Assembly (NCBI RefSeq): GCF_014649855.1
Contig: NZ_BMTV01000019.1
Coordinates: forward strand, 62,001 to 126,000
Reading direction: 5' to 3'
Source of the DNA: Streptomyces roseolus
GTDB taxonomy: Bacteria; Actinomycetota; Actinomycetes; Streptomycetales; Streptomycetaceae
Length of the DNA: 64,000 nt
Shown here one piece after another: positions 17,162-24,855 of the stretch. The translations under genes and the position numbers were made by a program. Position 1 is the stretch's first letter. Every line of letters begins with the position of its first letter. The notes below the pieces were generated by a model that had not been told where the DNA came from, did not search any database, and worked only from the letters and a program-made list of their open reading frames with translations.

Positions 17162-18178
17162 GTGCCGATCACCGACTTCGACCGTTACCCGCTCCTCTTC
17201 GGGCCCTCGCCGGTGCATCCGCTGGAGCGGCTCGCGCACCACCTCGGCGGGGCCGCGCTGTGGGCCAAGCGCGAGGACTGCAACTCCGGCGTCGCGTACG
17301 GCGGGAACAAGACGCGCAAGCTGGAGTACCTGGTCGCCGACGCGCTCGCGCAGGGCTGCGACACCCTCGTCTCCATCGGCGGCGTGCAGTCCAACCACAC
17401 CCGCCAGGTCGCCGCCGTCGCCGCCCGCGCCGGGCTCCGGTGCGTGCTGGTGCAGGAGAGCTGGGTCGAGTGGCCCGACGCCGTCTACGACAAGGTCGGC
17501 AACATCCTGATCAGCCGGCTCGCCGGCGCCGACGTGCGGCTGGTGCGGGCCGGCTTCGGGATCGGCTTCAAGGAGAGCTGGGAGCAGGCGCTGCGCGAGG
17601 TCGAGGAGGGTGGCGGGAAGCCGTACGCCATCCCGGCCGGCGCCTCCGACCACCCGCTCGGCGGCCTCGGCTTCGCCAACTGGGCCTACGAGGTGGCCGA
17701 GCAGGAGCGGGAGCTCGGCGTCTTCTTCGACACGGTCGTCGTCTGCTCGGTGACCGGCTCCACCCAGGCCGGCATGGTCGCCGGCTTCGCCGCGCTCGCC
17801 GAGGAGGGCGGCCGGCCGCGCCGGATCATCGGGATCGACGCGTCCGCGAAGCCCGCCGAGACCCACGGGCAGATCACCAGGATCGCCCGTTCCACCGCCG
17901 AGCTCATCGGCGTCGAGCGCGGACTCACCGGCGCCGACGTGGAGCTGGACGAGCGCTACCACGCCGGCGTCTACGGCGTCCCGGACGAGGCCACCCTCGA
18001 CGCGATGCGGCTCGCCGCCCGCACCGAGGGCATGGTCACCGACCCCGTCTACGAGGGGAAGTCGATGGCCGGGCTGATCGACCTGGTGGACCGGGGCGAG
18101 ATCGGCCGGGACTCGACCGTGCTCTACGCCCACCTCGGCGGCCAGCCCGCGCTCAACGCCTACAGCGCGCTGTTCTGA
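17162..18178 (+). CDS. acdS: 1-aminocyclopropane-1-carboxylate (ACC) deaminase
   Basis: 338-residue fold-type II PLP enzyme, exactly the usual AcdS length. It cleaves ACC, the ethylene precursor, to 2-oxobutyrate and ammonia. The PLP lysine lies in GGNKTRKLEY, SIGGVQSNHTRQ and GWANWAYE-like segments bind the cofactor, and YEGKSMAGL and HLGGQPALNAY carry the Glu and Leu that distinguish true ACC deaminase from D-cysteine desulfhydrase. Start GTG 17162 has GGGAGAG upstream. Possession of this enzyme often marks plant-associated strains. Confidence 0.9.
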   Translation: MPITDFDRYPLLFGPSPVHPLERLAHHLGGAALWAKREDCNSGVAYGGNKTRKLEYLVADALAQGCDTLVSIGGVQSNHTRQVAAVAARAGLRCVLVQESWVEWPDAVYDKVGNILISRLAGADVRLVRAGFGIGFKESWEQALREVEEGGGKPYAIPAGASDHPLGGLGFANWAYEVAEQERELGVFFDTVVVCSVTGSTQAGMVAGFAALAEEGGRPRRIIGIDASAKPAETHGQITRIARSTAELIGVERGLTGADVELDERYHAGVYGVPDEATLDAMRLAARTEGMVTDPVYEGKSMAGLIDLVDRGEIGRDSTVLYAHLGGQPALNAYSALF

Positions 18179-18193
18179 GGCCCTTCCGGCCGC

Positions 18194-19447
18194 TCAGAGC
18201 GCCTGGGCGGCCGGCTTCACCATGCCCCGGACCGTCCGGGACTTCACGAACTCGCCCATCGCGGTCATCTCCCACTCGCCGGTGAACTGCTTGATCAGCT
18301 TGGCCATCATCACGCCGGTCTGCGGCTCGGCGGTGGTCAGGTCGAAGCGGACCAGCTCCTCGCCGGTCGCCGCGTCCATCAGCCGGCAGTACGCCTTGGC
18401 GACCTCGGTGAACTTCTGCCCGGAGAAGGAGTTCACCGTGAAGACCAGTCCGGTGGCGTCGGCGGGCAGCCGGCCGAGGTCGACGGTGATGACCTCGTCG
18501 TCGCCCGCGCCCTCGCCCGTCAGGTTGTCCCCGGAGTGCCGGACCGCCCCGCCGAGGATGGTCAGCTTGCCGAAGTAGCAGCTGTCCAGGTGGTTGCGCT
18601 GGGGGCCGTACGCGATGACCGAGGCGTCCAGGTCGATGTCCTTGCCCCGGTAGGCGGGCTCCCAGCCGAGGCCCATCTTCACCTGGGAGAGCAGCGGACG
18701 GCCGCCCTTGACCAGCGAGACGGTCTGGTTCTTCTGGAGGCTGACCCGGCCCTTGTCGAGGTTGATCTTGCCGGTGGACGCGGGAGCGGGAGCGGGAGCG
18801 GCGGCGGCCGGGGCCGCGGCGGCGAGCCGCGGGTCCACCGGCGGGGCCGGCGGCATCGGCGGGGGCGTGAAGGACGGGACGGTCTGCGCGGGCGGGGCCG
18901 GCGGGGCCGCCTGCGCGGGCGGGGCGGCCGGGGCGGCGGCGGGCTCCTCGTCCACGCTCACGCCGAAGTCGGTGGCGATGCCGGCCAGGCCGTTCGCGTA
19001 CCCCTGGCCGACGGCGCGGACCTTCCACGCGCCGTTGCGCCGGTAGATCTCGACGACCACCAGGGCCGTCTCGGTGGCGAGCTGCGGCGGGGTGAAGGTG
19101 GCGATGACCGCGCCGCTGTCGGCGTCGCGGACGGTCGCGGTGGGCTCGATGCCCTGGAAGGTCTGTCCTGCGGCGTCCGGACTGGCCGTGACCACGATCC
19201 TCTCGATGCCGGCGGGCAGGCCGCCGGTGTCCACCAGGATCGCGTCCGGCGCCGTGCCGCCGCCGGAGCGGTAGGTGACACCGGGGCCCGCGGGCTGGTT
19301 GTAGAAGATGAAGTCGTCGTCCGAGCGCACCTTGCCGTTGGCGCCGAGCAGCAGGCCCGAGACATCGAGCCGCACGGGGGCGGCGACGTCCACCGCCACG
19401 CGGGGGGCGGTGAGCGGGAGGTTCGAGCCGGGGGTCATTGCGGTCAT
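18194..19447 (-). CDS. Double-domain TerD-family protein
   Basis: 417 residues with two TerD domains (about 9-170 and 235-410) joined by a 60-residue Pro/Ala linker. The first domain has the calcium-binding loop DDDFIFYNQP; in the second the corresponding region reads NHLDSCYFGKL with GAGDDEVITVDL. TerD proteins belong to the tellurite-resistance/stress set and bind calcium. Only this gene of the ter set is present here. An alternative start at 19438 would remove three residues. Confidence 0.88.
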   Translation of the reverse strand: MTAMTPGSNLPLTAPRVAVDVAAPVRLDVSGLLLGANGKVRSDDDFIFYNQPAGPGVTYRSGGGTAPDAILVDTGGLPAGIERIVVTASPDAAGQTFQGIEPTATVRDADSGAVIATFTPPQLATETALVVVEIYRRNGAWKVRAVGQGYANGLAGIATDFGVSVDEEPAAAPAAPPAQAAPPAPPAQTVPSFTPPPMPPAPPVDPRLAAAAPAAAAPAPAPASTGKINLDKGRVSLQKNQTVSLVKGGRPLLSQVKMGLGWEPAYRGKDIDLDASVIAYGPQRNHLDSCYFGKLTILGGAVRHSGDNLTGEGAGDDEVITVDLGRLPADATGLVFTVNSFSGQKFTEVAKAYCRLMDAATGEELVRFDLTTAEPQTGVMMAKLIKQFTGEWEMTAMGEFVKSRTVRGMVKPAAQAL

Positions 19448-19483
19448 GCCAGGCCTAACGCTCCGGGGCGCTTTGCCGTTCCC

Positions 19484-19723
19484 TTACCCGCGGCGGGTTC
19501 GGCCACCCTGGTGACGCGGGTGGTTCCGGGCCTGCCGCTCGTTGCCGAAACGGTACGCCCCCGTCCAGCGGGCCATGAGCAGCTGGACGTCGCCGGACTC
19601 CGCCCCGGCCAGGAACCTGGCCGCCCTGGCACCGCGCAGCACGCCCGCGGCACGGCCGTGGTGGGTGAGGACGACGGAACCGTCCTTGCGTTCTTCGTAC
19701 GCGAATCCCTGTGGTCGTGGCAT
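19484..19723 (-). CDS. Small conserved hypothetical protein
   Basis: 79 residues from the ATG at 19723 (MPRPQGFAYEERKDGSVVLTHHG), which has GGCAGG nine bases upstream; starts at 19759 or 19777 would add 12 or 18 residues. Basic C-terminus (YRFGNERQARNHPRHQGGRTRRG), no membrane segment, no recognised domain. It is between a TerD gene and a divergent AraC regulator; nothing shows which it works with. Confidence 0.6.
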   Translation of the reverse strand: MPRPQGFAYEERKDGSVVLTHHGRAAGVLRGARAARFLAGAESGDVQLLMARWTGAYRFGNERQARNHPRHQGGRTRRG

Positions 19724-19778
19724 GCCGGGCATCCTGCCCGTCCCGGGCAGGTCCGTCATATGAATTATCTTTCGCATC

Positions 19779-20753
19779 GTGGGTGCTGTGGGTGGGAGCT
19801 CTTTCGAGACCGGGGACGTCGACGAGGCGCGTCATGAGCTCGACGCGCGCTACTACACGAGCCGGATGGACGTCGTCGACGAGCACCGGTCCTTCGCCGC
19901 CCGCTTCGACATCGTCGAGTTCGGGCCGCTCGTCATCGGCGACCTGAGCTGCGGCGCCGACGTCCGCATGAGCTTCGGCGAGCTCGGGGCGTACCACGTC
20001 AACGCGCCGCTCAGCGGCACCATGGAGATGCGCCAGGGCGGCGGCCCCGCCGTGTACGCCTCCGCCCGCGACGCGCTGCTCCTCGACCCCGCGGGCGACA
20101 CCTTCCTCGACCGGTGGAGCGGCGACGGGCGGATCCTCTCCGTCAAGGTCGGCGCCGCCGAGCTCCGCGACCGCCTGGAGAGCCTCCTCGGCCGCCCGCC
20201 GCACGGCGCCCTCGCCTTCCGGCCCGGCCTCGACATCTCGCGCGGCCCGGGCCTCGACTGGGTGCGCTTCGCCCGCCGGGTCGCCGCGGAGGCGCTCGCG
20301 GGGGAGGGGCTCGCCCACCACGAACTCGTCGCCCGCCCGCTCCAGGAGGCACTGCTCAACGGCCTGCTGCTTGCCGCCGACCACCCCTGGCGGGACGAGC
20401 TCGCCCACCCCGCGGGGCCGCGCCGCCCGGCCCCCGTCAAACGGGCCATGGACGCGGTCCGCGAGCGCCCCGAGCACCCCTTCACCACCACCGAACTCGC
20501 CCGGCACGCGCGCGTGAGCGTCCGCCGGCTCCAGGAGTCCTTCCGGGAGTACGTCGGGATGTCGCCGATGGCGTACGTGCGCGAGGTCCGGCTCGAACGG
20601 GTCAGGGAGGAGCTGCGGGCGGCCGAGCCGGACGAGGTGAGCGTCAGCGAGGTCGCCTGGCGCTGGGGCTTCGCCCACCAGGGCCGCTTCGCCGCGCGCT
20701 ACCGCGAGAGGTTCGGCGAGTCCCCGTCCCGGACGCTGCGGACGGCCCCCTGA
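19779..20753 (+). CDS. AraC-family transcriptional regulator
   Basis: 324 residues. An AraC-binding-like N-terminal cupin half (about 20-190) is followed by a two-helix-turn-helix domain (MDAVRERPEHPFTTTELARHARVSVRRLQESFREYVG and WGFAHQGRFAARYRERFGESPS). TATCTT at 19766-19771 is seven bases before the GTG and no ribosome binding site is seen, so it may be leaderless; GTG at 19788 is an alternative start. Target genes are not evident. Confidence 0.87.
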   Translation: MGAVGGSSFETGDVDEARHELDARYYTSRMDVVDEHRSFAARFDIVEFGPLVIGDLSCGADVRMSFGELGAYHVNAPLSGTMEMRQGGGPAVYASARDALLLDPAGDTFLDRWSGDGRILSVKVGAAELRDRLESLLGRPPHGALAFRPGLDISRGPGLDWVRFARRVAAEALAGEGLAHHELVARPLQEALLNGLLLAADHPWRDELAHPAGPRRPAPVKRAMDAVRERPEHPFTTTELARHARVSVRRLQESFREYVGMSPMAYVREVRLERVREELRAAEPDEVSVSEVAWRWGFAHQGRFAARYRERFGESPSRTLRTAP

Positions 20754-20892
20754 GGCGGTCGGGCACGCCCGGGTGTCCCGCGCTTCCGCCGACCGCGCAT
20801 TCCGGACAGAGGCCGCGTTACGCGGCTCGCGGTGATCTTGGTCGCGGCCTACCGTGGGGGGCGTCCGGCGCTGCCAGCGCGCGCCGTCGAAC

Positions 20893-20931
20893 CGGGCCCG
20901 GCCGGCTCCCCCGTATCACCGGCCGGGCCCG
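20893..20931 (+). terminator. Hairpin terminator after AraC gene
   Basis: Perfect 13-base arms at 20893-20905 and 20919-20931 with a 13-base loop, flanked by further GCGCGCC/GGCGCGCC complementarity. It lies 140 bases after the AraC stop and before the DUF3052 gene. The rest of the 20754-21022 gap shows nothing else I can support. Confidence 0.6.
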
Positions 20932-21022
20932 TGGCGCGCCCGGGACGCGTCCCGCCCCTGGACATCCCCTCCGGCCCCTCCGTACGGTCGGTCCGCGCGC
21001 AGTCACGGGAGGGGGCGGGCCG

Positions 21023-21403
21023 ATGGGTTACGCGGAGACGATGGGCCTCGCGGCGGGGCGGGCGGTGCGGGAGTTCGGCGCGGACGACGACACCGACGAC
21101 GAGATCCGGGACGACGTCCGGCGGGTGACCGGCAGGGAACTGCTCGACGACGCCTCCGGGGAGGCGGCGGACGCCGTGCTGTGGTGGTGGCGGCAGGGGG
21201 ACGGGGACCTGGCGTCCGAACTGAGGGACGAGACGGGGCCGTTGGCGGAGGACGGCGCGATCTGCGTCCTCACGCCGCGGCGGGGCAAGCCGGGCCACGT
21301 CCCCGTCGAGGAGATGGCGGAGATCGCCGGCGACGCGCGCCTCCGGGTGCGGGCCGTCACCCCCCTGGGCGGCTGGACCGGCCACCACCTGTACCGTCCC
21401 TGA
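21023..21403 (+). CDS. DUF3052-family protein
   Basis: 126 residues matching the actinobacterial DUF3052 pattern: an acidic GADDDTDDEIRDDVRRVTGRELLDD segment, ADAVLWWWRQGDGDLASEL, an ILLTP-like ICVLTPRRGKPGHV strand, and a final GGWTGHHLYRP. Start ATG 21023 follows GGGAGGGGGCGGG. The function of the family is unknown to me. It converges on the uronate dehydrogenase-like gene. Confidence 0.8.
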   Translation: MGYAETMGLAAGRAVREFGADDDTDDEIRDDVRRVTGRELLDDASGEAADAVLWWWRQGDGDLASELRDETGPLAEDGAICVLTPRRGKPGHVPVEEMAEIAGDARLRVRAVTPLGGWTGHHLYRP

Positions 21404-21423
21404 GGCCGGGACGCCCGGCGGGG

Positions 21424-22206
21424 TCAGGGCGCGGTGAAGGCGCCGCCGATGTACTCGTCCCCGGGGGCGGGGAGGCCCTGGGCCGCCAGGAGGCGGGGGG
21501 CGTGGGGTTCCGAGTCGTCCTCGGGGGCGTAGCCGAGGGCCAGGGCGGGGGCCAGGTCCCACCAGCCGCGGGTGTTGGCCGAGGAGCCGTACACCACCGT
21601 GTGCCCGACCGACTCCGCCGTGAGCGCCGCGTGCAGCAGGCGCGCGCAGTCCGCGGGGCTCAGCCAGAGGGACAGCATGCGGACCGTCGTCGGCTCGGGG
21701 AAGCAGGAGCCGATGCGCACCGAGACCGTCTCGATGCCGTGCCGGTCCCAGTACAGCTGCGCCAGGTCCTCGCCGAAGCACTTGGAGAGGCCGTAGTAGG
21801 TGTCGGGCCGGTGCGGGGTGGTGACCGGGACGAGCGGTTCGCCGTCGCGCGGGCGGCGGGTGAAGCCGACGGCGTGGTTGCTGGAGGCGAAGACGACGCG
21901 GCGGACGCCCTCCTCGCGGGCCGCCTCGTAGAGCCGGTGGAGGCCGGTGACGTTCGCCGCGACGATCGCGTCGAAGTCGGCCTCCACGGAGATGCCCGCG
22001 AGGTGCACGATCGCGTCCACCCCCCGCACCGCCTCGCGCACCGCCTTCCGGTCGGCGAGGTCGGCGACGACCGCGTCCGGCGCGCCGGGCACGGGGGCGA
22101 CGTCGAGGAGGCGGAGCTCGTAGCCGTACTCCGGGAGCAGTTCCCGCATGAGGGTGCCGACGCCGCCGGCGGCACCGGTGAGCAGGAGGGTGCGGGGTGC
22201 GGGCAT
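21424..22206 (-). CDS. udh: NAD-dependent epimerase/dehydratase family, uronate dehydrogenase-like
   Basis: 260-residue extended short-chain dehydrogenase. NAD is bound by LLTGAAGGVGTLM, and the catalytic pair is in TYYGLSKCFGE with a preceding ASSNHAVGF; these features and the short length fit uronate dehydrogenase, which oxidises D-glucuronate or D-galacturonate to the aldaro-lactone. I chose the ATG at 22206 because GAGGAG lies nine bases before it. It is divergent from the 22402 gene. Two operator-like sites in the gap are shared with the aldehyde dehydrogenase at 34361. Confidence 0.7.
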   Translation of the reverse strand: MPAPRTLLLTGAAGGVGTLMRELLPEYGYELRLLDVAPVPGAPDAVVADLADRKAVREAVRGVDAIVHLAGISVEADFDAIVAANVTGLHRLYEAAREEGVRRVVFASSNHAVGFTRRPRDGEPLVPVTTPHRPDTYYGLSKCFGEDLAQLYWDRHGIETVSVRIGSCFPEPTTVRMLSLWLSPADCARLLHAALTAESVGHTVVYGSSANTRGWWDLAPALALGYAPEDDSEPHAPRLLAAQGLPAPGDEYIGGAFTAP

Positions 22207-22237
22207 CGGTGGTACTCCTCGGCCGGAAGGGTCGCGC

Positions 22238-22253
22238 ATTCATGGACGTGGAC
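22238..22253. promoter_or_regulatory. IclR-type operator, copy A (imperfect)
   Basis: ATTCATGGACGTGGAC, a two-mismatch version of GTTCAT-N4-GTGAAC. It lies 32 bases upstream of the uronate dehydrogenase-like start on the minus strand. Confidence 0.5.
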
Positions 22254-22347
22254 ACGCTAGGGAGGGGGTGAAGGGGCGTCAAGGTGCCTTCCAGTGGGGG
22301 ATCTCCTCCTTGACCGGGGCCTCGTGCGCGGTTAGCGTTCGCGAGAC

Positions 22348-22363
22348 GTTCATGGATGTGAAC
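22348..22363. promoter_or_regulatory. IclR-type operator, copy B (perfect)
   Basis: GTTCATGGATGTGAAC, with half-sites identical to the one at 34333-34348 between the IclR gene and the aldehyde dehydrogenase. It lies 39 bases before the 22402 start. IclR-family proteins commonly bind palindromes of this kind. Confidence 0.65.
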
Positions 22364-22401
22364 GTGTGAGCCGCCGTCTGACGCGTACCTTCGGAGCGCC
22401 C

Positions 22402-23553
22402 GTGACCAGCCCCGCCCGGCCCCGTACGGGAGCCTTCCTGTACCCCTGGGACGTCGACGGCGACCCCGCCGCCCCCGCGCTCCTCGCCGGGCTCGGCGTG
22501 CGGCAGGTGACGCTGGCCGCCGCGTACCACTCCACCCGGGCGCTCAGCCCCCGCCACCCGGCCCGGCGGGTCGTCACCGCCGAGCACGCCGCCGTGCTCT
22601 ACCCGCCGGACGCGCGGCGCTGGGCCGGCCGCCGGCTCGCCCCGTACCCGGCGGGCGACTGGGCCCCGGGCGACGCCTGGGCGCGGGCCGCCGAGGCGCT
22701 CGGCGGCACCGGTCTCGACGTGCACAGCTGGGTCGTCCTCGCCCACAACTCCCGGCTGGGCGCCGACCATCCGGACACCTCCGTCGTCAACGCCCACGGC
22801 GACCGCTACCCGTGGGCCCCCTGCATCGCCCACCCCGAGGTCCGCGCGCTGCTCGTCGACCTCGCCGCCGAGGCCGCCGTCCGCCCCGGCGCGACCGGCA
22901 CCGAGCTGGAGTCCTGCGGCTGGTACGGCTACGCCCATCTGCACGCCCACGACAAGACGGGCGGCGTCCCGCTCGACGACCGGGCCCAGCTGCTGCTGTC
23001 GCTCTGCTTCTGCCCGCACTGCCGGCGGGGGTACGCGGACGGCGGCGCCGACCCGGACGCGCTGGCCGCCGCCGTCCGCGCCGCCCTCGCGCCCGTGTGG
23101 ACCGGCACCGGGCCCGCCGGGGAGCTCGGCGAGCTCTCCGGGCCCGCCCTCGCCTGGCGGGCCGCGACCGCCCGCTCCTTCCAGGAGGCCGCGGTCGCCG
23201 CGGTGCGGGCCGCCGCCCCGCCCGGCTTCCGGATCCTGCTGCACGCCGACCCGGACCCGTACCGCTGCGGCGCGGACGCCGGCACCGACCCGGCGCACGT
23301 CCTCGGCGTCGCCGACGGCGTGGTGGCCCGGCCCGGCCGGCTCACCGCCTTCGCCGCCCACCGGCCGCCCGGCGCCACCCTCGCGGCCAACCTCTCGGTC
23401 GTCGCCGGCATGGGCGGCGCCCCGGGCCGGCTCGCCGAGGACGCCCGGCGGGCCCTCGCCGACGGCGCCGGCGAACTCCGCCTGTACCACGCGGGCCTGG
23501 CCTCCGACGCCGACCTGGCGGCGGTCCGCACCGCCCTGGCCGCGCTCGGCTAG
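22402..23553 (+). CDS. Alanine-rich hypothetical protein, TIM-barrel-like, uronate divergon
   Basis: 383 residues from GTG 22402, with GGAG five bases upstream; a GTG at 22366 directly after the operator would add 12 residues. The order of segments (GAFLYPWDVDGD, VTLAAAYHSTRAL, LDVHSWVVLAHN, WAPCIAHPEVRALLVDLAAEAA, GTELESCGWYGYAHLHAHDK) suggests a glycoside-hydrolase-like barrel, and CFCPHCRRGYAD looks like a metal-binding CxxC. I cannot name the family. Divergence from the uronate dehydrogenase-like gene with shared operators suggests a part in sugar-acid use. Its stop shares CTAG with the convergent amidohydrolase stop. Confidence 0.65.
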   Translation: MTSPARPRTGAFLYPWDVDGDPAAPALLAGLGVRQVTLAAAYHSTRALSPRHPARRVVTAEHAAVLYPPDARRWAGRRLAPYPAGDWAPGDAWARAAEALGGTGLDVHSWVVLAHNSRLGADHPDTSVVNAHGDRYPWAPCIAHPEVRALLVDLAAEAAVRPGATGTELESCGWYGYAHLHAHDKTGGVPLDDRAQLLLSLCFCPHCRRGYADGGADPDALAAAVRAALAPVWTGTGPAGELGELSGPALAWRAATARSFQEAAVAAVRAAAPPGFRILLHADPDPYRCGADAGTDPAHVLGVADGVVARPGRLTAFAAHRPPGATLAANLSVVAGMGGAPGRLAEDARRALADGAGELRLYHAGLASDADLAAVRTALAALG

Positions 23554-24755
23554 CCGACCAGGCGGCCGTCCCTGGCCACCACCCGGCCCGCCCGGACCAC
23601 CAGGTCGCGGCGCGGCAGGTCCACCACGACCTGCGGCAGGCACTCGCCCTCGACCAGCATGAAGTCGGCCGGCGAGCCCGGGCGCAGATCGGCGGCCGGC
23701 AGCCCCATCAGCGCGGCGCCGCCGTGCGCGGCGACCGCGAAGCAGGCCTCCAGCTCCTCGTCGAGCCGGGCGTCCAGGGCCCAGCCGGCCAGCCAGGCGC
23801 GGTGCAGCATGTCGGCGTCGCCGTACGGGCTCCAGCTGTCGCGGACGCCGTCCGAGCCGAGGCCGACCGTCACCCCGCGCTCGGCGAGCCGCCGGAACGG
23901 CAGGACCGTCGTCTCGCCCAGGGCGACCGTGGTCAACGCGACCCCGGACCCGGCGAGCAGATCGGCCGTCTCGTCCAGTTCCCGGCCGGCGAGGCCCGCC
24001 ACCGCGAAGGCGTGCGCCACCGCCACCTTGCCGCGCAGCCCCGCCGCTCGGGTGCGGGCGGCGATGTCCCGGATCACCGCGAGGCCCGGCTCGCCCCGGT
24101 CGTGGAGGTGGATGTCGAGGCCCAGGCCGTGCTTCTCGGCGAGGCCGAAGACCAGCCCCAGCTGATCGCCCTCCCCGCCGCCGGCGGCGTCGAAGCCGGT
24201 CGGGTCGATCCCGCCCACATGGCTGACCAGACCGCTCGCCGCCGCCTCGGCGAGCAGCTCCGCCGTGCCCGGTTCGCGGACCACCCCGTGCTGCGGGAAG
24301 GCGACCAGCTCGACGTCGACGATCCCGGCCAGCTTCGCGGCGGCGTCCGCGACGCCCTCGATCCCGGCCAGGCCGTAGGCGGGGGCCACGTCCGCGTGGG
24401 CCCGCAGGGCGCGGGTGCCCCGGGTCGCCGCGTGGGACATCAGGCGCAGTGCCCGCTCGCCCACCGGGGTGGGCAGCGAGCGGGCCAGCTCCACGTCCCC
24501 GGCGACGTGGTCGGCGATGCCGGAGGCGGGGCGGCGGCGGTGCCAGGGCTCGCCCCAGGAGGTCTTGTCCGGGTGGATGTGCGCGTCGACCAGGGTCGGC
24601 AGGGCGAGCCGGCCGCCGCCGTCGATCCGCTCGACGACCGCCCCTTCGGGCACCTCTGCGACGAGCACCCCGTCGACGGCGATCAGCTCGCCGGGCGGCC
24701 CGCCGAGGGGCCGGACGTCGTGGAAGAGGGTCGCGGCGGGGGGAGTGGGGCTCAC
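23550..24755 (-). CDS. Amidohydrolase, cytosine-deaminase (CodA)-like
   Basis: 401 residues. Amidohydrolase barrel with the metal motifs LVDAHIHPDKT, IHLHDRG, VAHAFAVAG and LGSDGVRDSWSPYGDADML; the last resembles the DD-type motif of cytosine deaminases. It probably deaminates or hydrolyses a pyrimidine-like or N-heterocyclic amide. Start GTG 24755 with AAGGAG upstream. No transporter lies beside it. A TGGTATACCA palindrome at 24788 suggests GntR-family control. Confidence 0.8.
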   Translation of the reverse strand: MSPTPPAATLFHDVRPLGGPPGELIAVDGVLVAEVPEGAVVERIDGGGRLALPTLVDAHIHPDKTSWGEPWHRRRPASGIADHVAGDVELARSLPTPVGERALRLMSHAATRGTRALRAHADVAPAYGLAGIEGVADAAAKLAGIVDVELVAFPQHGVVREPGTAELLAEAAASGLVSHVGGIDPTGFDAAGGGEGDQLGLVFGLAEKHGLGLDIHLHDRGEPGLAVIRDIAARTRAAGLRGKVAVAHAFAVAGLAGRELDETADLLAGSGVALTTVALGETTVLPFRRLAERGVTVGLGSDGVRDSWSPYGDADMLHRAWLAGWALDARLDEELEACFAVAAHGGAALMGLPAADLRPGSPADFMLVEGECLPQVVVDLPRRDLVVRAGRVVARDGRLVG

Positions 24756-24787
24756 GGGGTCTCCTTCGGGCTCGGACGCGGCCGTTT

Positions 24788-24803
24788 TGGTATACCACGT
24801 GGT
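24788..24803. promoter_or_regulatory. Interlocked palindromes, GntR/HutC-like operator
   Basis: TGGTATACCA (24788-24797) and ACCACGTGGT (24794-24803) are two perfect 10-bp palindromes that share four bases. They lie 33 bases upstream of the amidohydrolase start. GGTATACC-type cores are typical of HutC-subfamily GntR regulators. No such regulator is encoded beside it. Confidence 0.45.
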
Positions 24804-24855
24804 GCCCGCGGTCCGGGAACGGTCACCGACGGGGCCGCCGCCCGCGGCCGCCCCC

